Origin: Smithella sp.
Lineage (GTDB): Bacteria; Desulfobacterota; Syntrophia; Syntrophales; Smithellaceae
NCBI GenBank assembly: GCA_012797505.1
Contig: JAAZOZ010000424.1
Coordinates: forward strand, 1 to 56,622
Length of the DNA: 56,622 bases
Reading direction: 5' to 3'
Made by a program: the position numbers and the translations under genes. This document shows, one piece after another, positions 49,386 to 56,622 of this stretch (its first letter is position 1; the number at the start of each line of letters is the position of its first letter). Under the pieces are notes generated by a model, which was not told the DNA's origin, ran no database searches, and saw nothing but the letters and a program-made list of their open reading frames with translations.

Positions 49386-49635
49386 CGCCGATGAACTCTG
49401 TGTTGTCCGGTATCGGTTTGAAATCTTCCTGCGTCCCGTTTAAAAATTCCGGATGGGCATAAACGACCTTCCCCTGGGCAATTTCCCGAAGCGCAAGAAC
49501 AATCTCTCGGTTTTTGCTTTCCACCAGGGGCTTGGACCCTTTCAGCAGCTGCCGCGCGCGCTTGGATGCCAGCAACACCAGGCCGAACCGGGTTTTCGCC
49601 ACCTTGAGCGAATCTTCTATGGTAATTCTTGCCAT
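49366..49635 (-). CDS. rpoZ: RNA polymerase omega subunit
   Basis: 89 residues from MARITIEDSLKVAKTRFGLV, followed by ASKRARQLLKG and the KNREIVLALREIAQGKV region typical of omega. Start at 49635 follows GGAGG-like sequence; an upstream in-frame ATG (49677) overlaps gmk. Order gmk-rpoZ is common in bacteria and supports the call. Confidence 0.93.
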   Translation of the reverse strand: MARITIEDSLKVAKTRFGLVLLASKRARQLLKGSKPLVESKNREIVLALREIAQGKVVYAHPEFLNGTQEDFKPIPDNTEFIGDEEYLE

Positions 49636-49649
49636 GAATCGAGCACCTC

Positions 49650-50273
49650 CTACACCTCTTTTTTTATCGATGAACATAAATGATTAATTGCGCCTAGCAA
49701 ACGGCTCGTTCTGCATTTTTCCGCCCGGTAAATCGCGATCAACTGCCCCACGGCCGTGTCCAGATCTTCGTTCATGACGGCGTAATCATACCACAAAACT
49801 TCTTCAAGTTCACTTGCGGCCTGGGCAAAACGTTTTTGAATCGCCTCCGGAGTTTCGTGCCCCCGCTTTTGCAATCGTTTCAGGAGCTCGTCCAAAGAGG
49901 GGGGCAGCACAAAAACAAAAACGCCCTCCTGAAATTTTTTCTTCATTTCCTTTGCCCCGCGCGGTTCAATGTCGAGCAGCAGATCTTTTCCGCGACGGAG
50001 CAAATCCTGCAGAGCCCGACCGGATGTTCCGTAAAATTCGCCGTAATTTTCCACCCATTCCACAAACTCGCCCCGTTCGATCCGGCGCTGAAAATCTTCA
50101 CGGGAAACAAAATGATAATCTTTTCCGTCGATCTCGTTGGGACGCGGCGGCCGCGACGTAAAGGAAACGGAAAATTCCATGTCCGGACAGGCCGCCAGCA
50201 GCCGGCGACAAATGGTGCTTTTCCCGGACCCGGAGGGAGCGGACACAACGATGCAAAGTCCCTTTTCCGTCAT
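49650..50273 (-). CDS. gmk: Guanylate kinase
   Basis: Phosphorylates GMP to GDP. 207 residues; P-loop SAPSGSGKST at about 10-19, GMP-binding TSRPPRPNEIDGKDYHFVS and FVEWVENYGEFYGTS, and DIEPRGAKEMKK. The C-terminus is a little longer than in E. coli. It lies 4 bases after yicC and 14 before rpoZ. Confidence 0.97.
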   Translation of the reverse strand: MTEKGLCIVVSAPSGSGKSTICRRLLAACPDMEFSVSFTSRPPRPNEIDGKDYHFVSREDFQRRIERGEFVEWVENYGEFYGTSGRALQDLLRRGKDLLLDIEPRGAKEMKKKFQEGVFVFVLPPSLDELLKRLQKRGHETPEAIQKRFAQAASELEEVLWYDYAVMNEDLDTAVGQLIAIYRAEKCRTSRLLGAINHLCSSIKKEV

Positions 50274-50277
50274 ACGC

Positions 50278-51156
50278 CTACTCGATATTCTGCGCCTGTT
50301 CGCGCAATTTGCCCAGTTCGCTTTTCACTTCGATCACCTGGCGGGAAATATCCACGTCGCTGCTTTTGGAGCCGATCGTATTGATCTCACGGTTCATTTC
50401 CTGAAGAAGAAAGTCGATTTTGCGGCCTTCCGCCTCATCGCTTTCGAGCAGTTCCTCAAACTGACCGATGTGGCTCTGCAAGCGGACAATTTCCTCCGTG
50501 ATGTCGCATCGATCCGCCAGGATGGCCACTTCCTGCGCCAGGCGGGCCGGATCCGGCTCCATTCCCGCCGTCAGCTCCCGGACGCGCTCGGAAAGACGCT
50601 TCTGGTAGTCCAGCACGACCTGCGGCGCCCGCAGGCGAACGGCCTCCAGGATTTCCCGGATGGCCTGAAGCCTGCTTTGCATATCCGAAAACAGGGCAAT
50701 TCCTTCATCCTGCCGCATGTGGACCAGCATCGACAAAGCTTCCTGCAGGGTCTGCTCCACCCGGTTCAAAAAAGCGGCTCCCATCTGCGTTTCCGCGGGC
50801 GGCGTAAAAATATCCCGAAAGCCGATCAGGTTCTGAAGGCTGACGGATTCCCGCAAATCGAATTCATTTTTCAGACGGGTCAGCACATCCACGTAGCCGC
50901 GCGCAATCTCCAGATTCAGATTCACCCTCGAGGATTCGGCGCTCTCGCCTTCCAGGCGGATGGAAACGTCAATGCGGCCGCGCCTGAATTTCTCTCCGAT
51001 TTTCTTTTTGTACTCCATCTCCAACGGATAGAGCGCCGCGGGCGTCCGCAGAGCGATTTCCAGAAACCGGTGATTCACGGATTTGGCTTCCACCACAATG
51101 TTCCGTCCGTCGCAGATAGTCTCCACCCGGCCGTAACCGGTCATGCTTTTAATCAT
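50278..51156 (-). CDS. yicC: YicC/YloC-family endoribonuclease
   Basis: 292 residues from MIKSMTGYGRVE, the family's hallmark N-terminus. The N-terminal YicC domain includes VEAKSVNHRFLEIALR and the C-terminal DUF1732 part includes KIDFLLQEMNREINTIGSKS. Family members act as ribonucleases on sRNA or mRNA in E. coli and Bacillus; the target here is unknown. The frame continues upstream to 51297 in overlap with the DUF4416 gene, so the Met at 51156 was chosen. Confidence 0.94.
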   Translation of the reverse strand: MIKSMTGYGRVETICDGRNIVVEAKSVNHRFLEIALRTPAALYPLEMEYKKKIGEKFRRGRIDVSIRLEGESAESSRVNLNLEIARGYVDVLTRLKNEFDLRESVSLQNLIGFRDIFTPPAETQMGAAFLNRVEQTLQEALSMLVHMRQDEGIALFSDMQSRLQAIREILEAVRLRAPQVVLDYQKRLSERVRELTAGMEPDPARLAQEVAILADRCDITEEIVRLQSHIGQFEELLESDEAEGRKIDFLLQEMNREINTIGSKSSDVDISRQVIEVKSELGKLREQAQNIE

Positions 51157-51158
51157 TT

Positions 51159-51722
51159 TCAAACCTTTCGTAAGCAAACGGCCTGCGACGTGTGCCCGGC
51201 CATTTTCAGCTGCAACAGATAGCGCGACCGGATCGCCCCGAACATCGTCCACAGCTTCTCGTTTGCATAATCCGGATACGTCCAGGGCAGGGAACAAAAC
51301 TTTTTGGCCTGATACATCAGGGTCAAATCCGCGTAAATCCCGTCCCGCAAATAGGGCCGGTGCGTGTAGCCTTTGCCCGTGGCCAGAATCAGATGAGCCT
51401 GCGACAGGTAGCCGGGATCAATATTCACCTGCCGGCGGCTCCCCAAAAGCGTCTCGTTCTCGATTTCATTCGCGGCCAGTTTAACGTCCGGCAGCGACTC
51501 CGGCCGGATCAACCCCTCCATCGACAGAAAACGCCGGACCAGCGTCTGCCCCATTTCCGGCGCATAATACGCCGTATCGTCAAAAGGAATCTGCGCGCTG
51601 ACATAGTCCGGCTGGCCATATCGGACGGACAACCGGCGGATCGCGTCGTTAATCAAATTTCCCGCCGGCGCAAAAACGCTGAAGATCAGCTTGACCGCCG
51701 CGGCCTGCGTCGGTTTGCTCAT
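51159..51722 (-). CDS. DUF4416 family protein
   Basis: 187 residues, recognised from QIPFDDTAYYAPEMGQ, NIDPGYLSQAHLILATGKG and YADLTLMYQAKKF. The family is of unknown function and in my recollection common in Deltaproteobacteria. Its ATG overlaps the rfaE1 stop by four bases and its stop is 2 bases before yicC, so it is firmly inside this operon. No membrane segment or signal peptide. Confidence 0.85.
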   Translation of the reverse strand: MSKPTQAAAVKLIFSVFAPAGNLINDAIRRLSVRYGQPDYVSAQIPFDDTAYYAPEMGQTLVRRFLSMEGLIRPESLPDVKLAANEIENETLLGSRRQVNIDPGYLSQAHLILATGKGYTHRPYLRDGIYADLTLMYQAKKFCSLPWTYPDYANEKLWTMFGAIRSRYLLQLKMAGHTSQAVCLRKV

Positions 51723-52705
51723 AACACGCCGATCAATTCTTCCCGCGACACCGTGGACGTTCCGACTTTGCCCACGACAATGCCCGCCGCGTGGTTGGCC
51801 AGTGCGGTGGCCTCCTTCAGATTCGCCCGCGCGGCCAGGGAAAGCGCGAGAACGCCGATGACCGTATCGCCGGCCCCCGTAACATCATAGACTTCCTTGG
51901 CCTGAGCGGGAAAGTGGGTGTGGCGGATCCCGCGGCCCCGTTCAAAAAGACTCATTCCCTCTTCACCACGCGTTACCAGAAGCGCCTGAAAATCAAATTT
52001 GTTCAGGAGCGTCTCCCCCAGTTTCAGCAGGTCATCCCCGTTGACGATTTCCATGCCGGCGGCGCGCTGCGCCTCATGATGGTTGGGCGTAAGCACATCG
52101 ACGCCCGGATAGATGCCGAAATCGCTCGACTTCGGATCCACGCACAGAAAAATATTGGAACCGGCGGCCATGGCCTTGATGCCTTCCACCAGGTTCCGGG
52201 AAACCACACCCTTGCTGTAATCGGAAATCACAATTGCTCCGATCTGATCGCGCAGGGACCTGGCATAGTCGAGAATATCCGCCGCGCTTTCGTCGGCGAT
52301 CGGCTTGCGGCTCTCGTGATCGAAGCGGACCACCTGCTGTCCGTGAGCCACGATCCTTGTTTTGAGGGTGGTCGGCCTTGCCTTCTCCACCAGAATGCCC
52401 TTCGTGTCAATCCGGCGCTCCTGTAATTGACTGACCAGTCCTCTGCCGATATCGTCTTCACCGATCACGCCGGCCACAAAAACTCTGCCGCCCATCGCAT
52501 AGATCGCATTGAGAACATTGGCGCAGCCGCCCAGCATCACGGAATCCTTCTGAACATCGACCACCGGCACCGGCGCCTCGGGAGATATCCGCGATACCCT
52601 GCCCCAGATGAAATGATCCACCATGACGTCCCCGACGACCAGCACACCGGAGCGCGGATAATTCTTAATGATTTCCAATGCCTTCTTTCTTGCGATTCCT
52701 CTCAT
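51719..52705 (-). CDS. rfaE1: D-glycero-beta-D-manno-heptose-7-phosphate kinase (RfaE domain I)
   Basis: PfkB-family sugar kinase making the ADP-heptose precursor of the LPS inner core. VLVVGDVMVDHFIWG at the N-terminus, the DYSKG motif and the catalytic GAGDT (anion hole with Asp) are present. Only the kinase half is encoded; the nucleotidyltransferase half is not fused or adjacent. The start was set at ATG 52705 (328 residues), which fits family length; the frame is open to a GTG at 52771. Confidence 0.9.
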   Translation of the reverse strand: MRGIARKKALEIIKNYPRSGVLVVGDVMVDHFIWGRVSRISPEAPVPVVDVQKDSVMLGGCANVLNAIYAMGGRVFVAGVIGEDDIGRGLVSQLQERRIDTKGILVEKARPTTLKTRIVAHGQQVVRFDHESRKPIADESAADILDYARSLRDQIGAIVISDYSKGVVSRNLVEGIKAMAAGSNIFLCVDPKSSDFGIYPGVDVLTPNHHEAQRAAGMEIVNGDDLLKLGETLLNKFDFQALLVTRGEEGMSLFERGRGIRHTHFPAQAKEVYDVTGAGDTVIGVLALSLAARANLKEATALANHAAGIVVGKVGTSTVSREELIGVL

Positions 52706-53051
52706 CACCTGCCTGCAATGCTCCCCGCCCTGTCGCTCTTCATCGATTTTCCGTAAGGGTACTATCACCACTCATTAAAGAACTTCCTCAGGATGCAACA
52801 CCCTTTGTGAAAAAAGTGACGGAATGCTATTACCGGGAACCGGATTTGTCAATGATTTTCGTCATTAGTTTCTTCAGGACGCGCCGGCTGCCCCGGAGAA
52901 ACTACTTCATTGCGGAATTTCAAGAAATATGCAAGATATTGGAACCTATTCATGGACTGTTGATGGCGGCATTCAAAGACGGGAGGGACCCGCCCCCATC
53001 GGCTGATCCATGCCCGGTCGTAAGAAAACAAAGAAACCGTAAAGGACGTTT
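52706..53051. other. Divergent intergenic region with micro-ORF
   Basis: The gap between rfaE1 (minus) and the response regulator (plus) contains the rfaE1 promoter candidate at 52824-52852. On the plus strand, a tiny ORF at 53010-53042 encodes MPGRKKTKKP and stops 9 bases before the regulator's ATG, using overlapping space with its ribosome site (AAAGGA). Nothing else gene-like was seen; the other open frames lack homology. Confidence 0.5.
52824..52852 (-). promoter_or_regulatory. Candidate sigma-70 promoter of the rfaE1 operon
   Basis: Minus strand: a perfect TTGACA (52852-52847), 17-bp spacer, then TAGCAT (52829-52824, four of six). It would drive rfaE1-DUF4416-yicC-gmk-rpoZ-pyrF-rlmB with a leader of roughly 50 to 110 bases depending on the rfaE1 start. 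Confidence 0.58.
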
Positions 53052-53471
53052 ATGGCAAAGATAGCGGTCCTCCTGGTGGACGACGAAGAAGATTTCCGCT
53101 TTATTTTCATCCGGCAGATCAAACGATTTTTTCCTGATTCGGAATTTGAGTTTTTTGAAGCCGGAGACGGCGAAAAGGCTCTGGAACTCCTCCGGACAGG
53201 CATCAAACCTTCCATCATTATTCTGGACTACACGATGCCTAAAATGAGCGGAACCGAGCTGCTCAGAACCATAGACCGTGAACATGGCAACCTGCTCCAT
53301 GTTCCCCGCGTCGTGTTGAGCGGATATATCGGAGAGGACGCCATTCGGGAAGTGGAGAGCCTGCGATGCGATTATATTGAAAAGAGCATAAACACGAAAG
53401 TCTTTTATCAGCAGTTCTGCCGGTATCTTACGGAAAAACTGGGGCTTTCCTGCAAACCGACGACCCCGTGA
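53052..53471 (+). CDS. Single-domain response regulator (receiver only)
   Basis: 139 residues with only a CheY-like receiver: Asp10/Asp11, phospho-acceptor Asp59 (ILDYTMP), Ser90 and Lys111. There is no output domain, so it should act by protein contacts. No kinase gene is next to it. The ATG follows AAAGGACGTTT. Target unknown. Confidence 0.88.
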   Translation: MAKIAVLLVDDEEDFRFIFIRQIKRFFPDSEFEFFEAGDGEKALELLRTGIKPSIIILDYTMPKMSGTELLRTIDREHGNLLHVPRVVLSGYIGEDAIREVESLRCDYIEKSINTKVFYQQFCRYLTEKLGLSCKPTTP

Positions 53472-53512
53472 AGAATTGCGCCGTCGAATCCCGTCGTGGA
53501 AAGGACGCCTGA

Positions 53513-54162
53513 ATGCTGAAAAAATACAAATTTATCCTGGCGGACAAGCTTCAGAATATTTTTTATTATCTGATTCGCGCATACAGCCGGACGTTCCGGC
53601 TTCGCGTGGAAAATGAAAAACCCTGGCTCGATCACCTGCGGGGCGGCGGAAGGATACTGCTGTGCTGCTGGCATCAGCAGTTTTTTTCAGCCGTCCGCTA
53701 TTTCAAGAATTATGCCCCCTATCATCCGGCGCTGATGATCAGCCAGAGCAAAGACGGCGATGTCATCGCCCGCATTGCCGAGAAAACCGGCTGGCACACC
53801 GTGCGCGGCTCTTCATCCAAAGACGGGGGGCGGCATTAAAGGAAATGATTTCTCACCTGTCGCGTTACGGTTTTGCCGGTCACATCCTGGACGGGCCACG
53901 AGGGCCGGCGGGAGTGGTCAAAGCCGGCGTGATTCGCCTGGCCCAGGTGAAGGGAATTTTTGTGATTCCCATATACGCTACCGCCGACCGGGCATGGTAT
54001 TTCAAAAGCTGGGATCGCTTTATGCTGCCCAAACCCTTTGCGCGGGTAACCTTAAGGTATGGGGAGATGCTGGATCTCACGTTGAAGGCAGGCGAAGAGG
54101 ATTTTGAACGCCAAAGGGCAAGACTCCAGGAAATTATGTTGCCGGGCCTGCATACTTTTTGA
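53513..54162 (+). pseudogene. DUF374 lysophospholipid acyltransferase-like gene with a one-base frameshift
   Basis: Residues from 53513 in one frame (LCCWHQQFFSAVRYF, ISQSKDGDVIARIAEKTGW) continue after 53830 in another frame (LKEMISHLSRYGFAGHILDG, then PRGPAGVVKAGV). The break is in a G6 run (53825-53830); adding one G restores a single protein of about 216 residues that matches DUF374/COG2121. The first frame otherwise stops at 53839. Either a true frameshift or a homopolymer error in the read. Family members resemble LPS-related acyltransferases. Confidence 0.85.
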
Positions 54163-54242
54163 GGAAGCGCCTCCAGCCGGGAAGCGTTTTTTATGATTTT
54201 GAGCCGTCCAGAAAAGCGAAAAAAATCCCGGCGAGTTTTCAA

Positions 54243-54257
54243 CCTTCATCATGAAGG
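54243..54257 (+). promoter_or_regulatory. Hairpin over the ktrB ribosome-binding site
   Basis: CCTTC (54243-54247) and GAAGG (54253-54257) pair around a 5-base loop. The ribosome site AAGGA upstream of the ktrB ATG (54264) lies in the 3' arm, so folding would hide it. The stem is short and its effect is unproven. Confidence 0.35.
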
Positions 54258-54263
54258 ACGCCT

Positions 54264-55634
54264 ATGAAACTCTATCTGATCCTTAAAGCGTTTTTCTCGC
54301 GCCGTCTCACACCGGCAAGAATTTTTGCAATAAGCTTTGTCCTGCTCATTTTGCTGGGCACGCTGGCGTTGTGGTTTCCGTTTGCCGCCAGCCGGCAAAG
54401 CTTGAGCTTTACCGACGCGCTTTTTGCTTCCACGTCGGCAGTCTGCGTCACAGGCCTGGCCACCATTGATATCGGCAAAGACCTCTCGTTCATCGGCCAA
54501 TTGATCACGCTGTTTCTTTTTCAGGTGGGCGGACTGGGCATCATTACTTTTTCTATTGTTCTGTTTGCCCTGATGGGCCGCGGGATTTCCTTCAAAGGGC
54601 GCGAAATCGCTCAATCCGCTTTCATGCACACCCCAAGCCGTGATTTTTATCTGATCATTAAAAGCGTTTTGCGCTACACGCTGATCATTGAAGGAATTGG
54701 AACGGCGCTGCTGTTCATCCGCTTTCTTTTTGATTTTCCGGTCGAAAAGGCTTTGTATCATGCCTTATATAATGCCGTATCCGCCTTCAATAATTGCGGA
54801 TATTCCCTTTTCCCGGACAGCATGACGCGCTATCAGGGTGACATCCTGGTAAACGTCACCATTATGCTCTTAATCATTCTGGGCGGCATCGGATTCATCG
54901 TTCTGCACGAGCTGACGGATAAATTCCGCGGCCGCCGGAAAAGACTTTCCCTGCACACAAAAATCGTCCTCATCACAACGTCCGCCCTGATTCTGATCGG
55001 GGCCGTTTGCATTTTTTTCATGGAGAAGCATAATGTTCTGGTGGGGGTTTCCCTGAAAACAGCCGTGCTGATTTCTTTTTTTCAGTCGGTGGTTGCCCGA
55101 ACGGCGGGCTTCAGTACCGTGGATATCGGCGTCCTGACCAATTCCAGCATTTTGCTTCTCTTATTCCTTATGTTTGTCGGCGCATCGCCCGGCTCAACGG
55201 GCGGCGGCGTCAAAAACACCAGCTTTGCGATCCTGTGCCTGCTGATTGTCAACCGTATGCGGGGAAACGAGAATGTCAATATCGCCAATCGCACGATTCC
55301 GTCCGAGCTGGTGGATCGCACGATATCCATCATTTTTGCATCGGTCATCATTATCGGCGTCATTACCGGCGCACTTCTTTTATTCAGCACCAGCGAAGGC
55401 GCCACACTGGCCAAGCGAACCGAATTTGTTGAATATATTTTTGAAACATTCTCCGCATTCGGCACCGTTGGCCTGTCCATGGGCGTCACTCCCAGACTCA
55501 ACGACATGCAGAAATATATGATTATCCTGATGATGTTCATTGGACGGGTCGGCCCGTTGACGCTGGCCTTCGCCTGGTATTCGCACCGGAAAAAGAGCAT
55601 AACGTATGCGGAGGAAACCATCATGGTCGGATAG
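54264..55634 (+). CDS. ktrB: Potassium uptake transporter, KtrB/TrkH family
   Basis: 456-residue polytopic membrane protein with the four selectivity-filter loops of the SKT family: TSAVCVTGLAT (57-67), AFNNCGYS (173-180), ARTAGFST (277-284) and SAFGTVGLSMG (396-406). Each filter has the conserved Gly where known. The length suits KtrB better than E. coli TrkH. The KtrA partner follows after a 19-base gap. Cation coupling (Na+ or H+) cannot be read. Confidence 0.95.
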   Translation: MKLYLILKAFFSRRLTPARIFAISFVLLILLGTLALWFPFAASRQSLSFTDALFASTSAVCVTGLATIDIGKDLSFIGQLITLFLFQVGGLGIITFSIVLFALMGRGISFKGREIAQSAFMHTPSRDFYLIIKSVLRYTLIIEGIGTALLFIRFLFDFPVEKALYHALYNAVSAFNNCGYSLFPDSMTRYQGDILVNVTIMLLIILGGIGFIVLHELTDKFRGRRKRLSLHTKIVLITTSALILIGAVCIFFMEKHNVLVGVSLKTAVLISFFQSVVARTAGFSTVDIGVLTNSSILLLLFLMFVGASPGSTGGGVKNTSFAILCLLIVNRMRGNENVNIANRTIPSELVDRTISIIFASVIIIGVITGALLLFSTSEGATLAKRTEFVEYIFETFSAFGTVGLSMGVTPRLNDMQKYMIILMMFIGRVGPLTLAFAWYSHRKKSITYAEETIMVG

Positions 55635-55653
55635 TTCCATAAGGAGGAAATCC

Positions 55654-56301
55654 ATGAAAAGAGCGGTTGTTATCGGGTTGGGCATTTTTGGTTATCACCT
55701 TGCGAGAACTTTGTTTGAAAACGGCTTTGAAGTCGTGGCAATTGATAAAAACAAAGATGTCATTCAGAAGATTCGAGATTATTCCACCAAGGCGATTCTG
55801 ACCGACGGTACGGATCAGGAAATCTGGGATGACATTGGCCTTCAGGAGGACGATATCGCGATTATCTCCTTCGGCGAAGACCTGGCTGCCGCAACGCTGA
55901 TTACGCTTCATCTCAAACAGAAGAAAGTAAAAAACATCATTGTGAAAGCGCCCAACGAAGACCATAAGCTGATTCTGGAAAAAGTAGGCGCGACGGATGT
56001 CATCATCCCGGAAATGGACATTGCCAGAAAACTGGCCAAGAGCATGATCTCTCCCAACGTGATGGACTACATTCCCCTGTCCGAGGATTACATGATTTTC
56101 GAGCTGGCTCCGCCCAACAGTTTTCTGGGAAAAACCCTAGCCGAGCTGCAACTGCGCAACCGTTTCAATATTGAAGTCATCGCCGTGCGCGATGTGGTTG
56201 CCGATAAGGTGAACATGGTGCCGCATGCCGGATTCGTCGTGAAAGACGGAGAAGTTCTGGTCGTCATCGGCAAAGAGAAGGACATCAGCAAAATCAAATA
56301 A
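55654..56301 (+). CDS. ktrA: KtrA/TrkA-type regulatory subunit with RCK domains
   Basis: 215 residues from MKRAVVIGLGIFGYHLAR, a Rossmann RCK_N domain binding ATP/ADP or NAD(H) (GLGIFG, Asp33 in AIDKNKD), followed by an RCK_C domain from about 135. A single RCK pair, as in KtrA, not the tandem pair of E. coli TrkA. A GGAGG site precedes the ATG; the frame's upstream part overlaps ktrB. It gates the KtrB channel. Confidence 0.94.
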   Translation: MKRAVVIGLGIFGYHLARTLFENGFEVVAIDKNKDVIQKIRDYSTKAILTDGTDQEIWDDIGLQEDDIAIISFGEDLAAATLITLHLKQKKVKNIIVKAPNEDHKLILEKVGATDVIIPEMDIARKLAKSMISPNVMDYIPLSEDYMIFELAPPNSFLGKTLAELQLRNRFNIEVIAVRDVVADKVNMVPHAGFVVKDGEVLVVIGKEKDISKIK

Positions 56302-56323
56302 GCGAAAAATTCCGGATCAACCG

Positions 56324-56412
56324 CCTCGCGGCAAGCTGTCGAGGCATGAATTGAACGTCATGATATCGCGGCAAGCCGCGGAGAATGAACGCTCGTCCCG
56401 CTTAAGCGGGAC
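56324..56412. repeat. Short palindromic repeats downstream of ktrA
   Basis: Three palindromes lie in a row: CCTCG/CGAGG around an 11-base loop (56324-56344), CGCGGC-AA-GCCGCG (56367-56380) and GTCCCGCTT/AAGCGGGAC (56395-56412). The first two share TCGCGGCAAGC and a nearby GAACG, so they may be degenerate copies of one repeat. They lie between convergent genes (ktrA and the cytochrome) and may act as terminators. In the remaining sequence to 56529 I saw no gene. Confidence 0.5.
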
Positions 56413-56529
56413 TCAACGCGCGACAGGATGAACAGGACCGGCAATCCTCTGTTCCTCCTCAACAAAAACGGGCAGGCGGCTCTCGTCGGACCTGCCGCCC
56501 GCCCGGCGGGTGAAAATCCTTCATGAACT

Positions 56530-56622
56530 TTACGGCACCTTGAAGTCGAACTTGTGGCACTGCGCGCAGTAGTTTTCCGATTTGGCATGCTGCTTGTGGC
56601 ACAGGTTGCAGTCCAGCTCCGT
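56530..56622 (-). CDS. Multihaem c-type cytochrome, C-terminal end only
   Basis: The last 30 residues of a minus-strand protein whose rest lies beyond the right edge. Two haem-binding CxxCH motifs are visible (CNLCH and CAQCH), and it ends FDFKVP. The spacing resembles small tetrahaem cytochromes of the c3 or fumarate-reductase haem-domain type, but the fragment is too short to decide. It would act in the periplasm in electron transfer. Confidence 0.75.
   Translation of the reverse strand, partial: TELDCNLCHKQHAKSENYCAQCHKFDFKVP

Noticed and set aside
52846..52866. Possible plus-strand Pho box (TTGTCAA and TCGTCAT)
   Set aside because: The units are about 13 bp apart rather than 11 and no -10 follows; part of the sequence is better explained as the minus-strand TTGACA of the rfaE1 promoter.

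Overview
The window looks like a chromosomal segment of a Gram-negative bacterium of the former Deltaproteobacteria (Desulfobacterota), most like the Syntrophales (Syntrophus/Smithella-type). The arguments are a full tRNA-rpmG-secE-nusG-rplKAJL-rpoBC-rpsLG-tuf-S10-spc-alpha run with zinc-type (C+) S4, S14, L24, L33 and L36, an outer-membrane porin and LPS heptose kinase, DUF4416 and AmmeMemoRadiSam proteins, and a c-type multihaem cytochrome at the edge. The genus is inference; no 16S rRNA is present.

Layout. (1) 1-2817, plus strand: an acyl-CoA ligase cut by the left edge and an enolase-superfamily (His-Asp dyad) enzyme. (2) 2883-12275, minus strand: a phosphate-starvation block in transcription order porin, phoB, pstS, arsC, pstC, pstA, pstB, phoU, phoR, metallophosphoesterase. 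Pho boxes can be read by eye upstream of pstS and, as three 11-bp-spaced repeats, upstream of the porin. An arsenate reductase sits inside the pst transporter genes. (3) 12605-41954, minus strand: about 29 kb of transcription/translation genes, starting with four tRNAs and ending with a strong intrinsic terminator after rplQ. fusA is absent between rpsG and tuf, and no tuf copy lies between the tRNAs and rpmG. A small EF-Tu domain-II-like protein follows the terminator.

(4) 42117-46332, minus strand: DUF1178, a 772-residue fusion of cysteine synthase with cysteinyl-tRNA synthetase, a MEMO-family protein and an AMMECR1-family protein. The fusion would place cysteine synthesis and its attachment to tRNA-Cys in one polypeptide, and it is the most unusual gene here. 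A lone tRNA-Pro(CGG) on the plus strand separates this group from pilC. (5) 46514-52705, minus strand: pilC, then a tightly packed rfaE1-DUF4416-yicC-gmk-rpoZ-pyrF-rlmB operon. (6) 53052-56301, plus strand: a single-domain response regulator, a DUF374 acyltransferase broken by a one-base frameshift in a G run, and a KtrB/KtrA potassium uptake pair. (7) The right edge holds short palindromic repeats and the C-terminus of a multihaem cytochrome on the minus strand.

Working logic: PhoR/PhoB with PhoU control high-affinity phosphate import (porin, PstS, PstCAB). ArsC would reduce arsenate, which enters by the same route. The rest is core gene expression plus envelope, nucleotide and potassium housekeeping. 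No insertion sequences, CRISPR arrays, phage genes or rRNA genes were seen.
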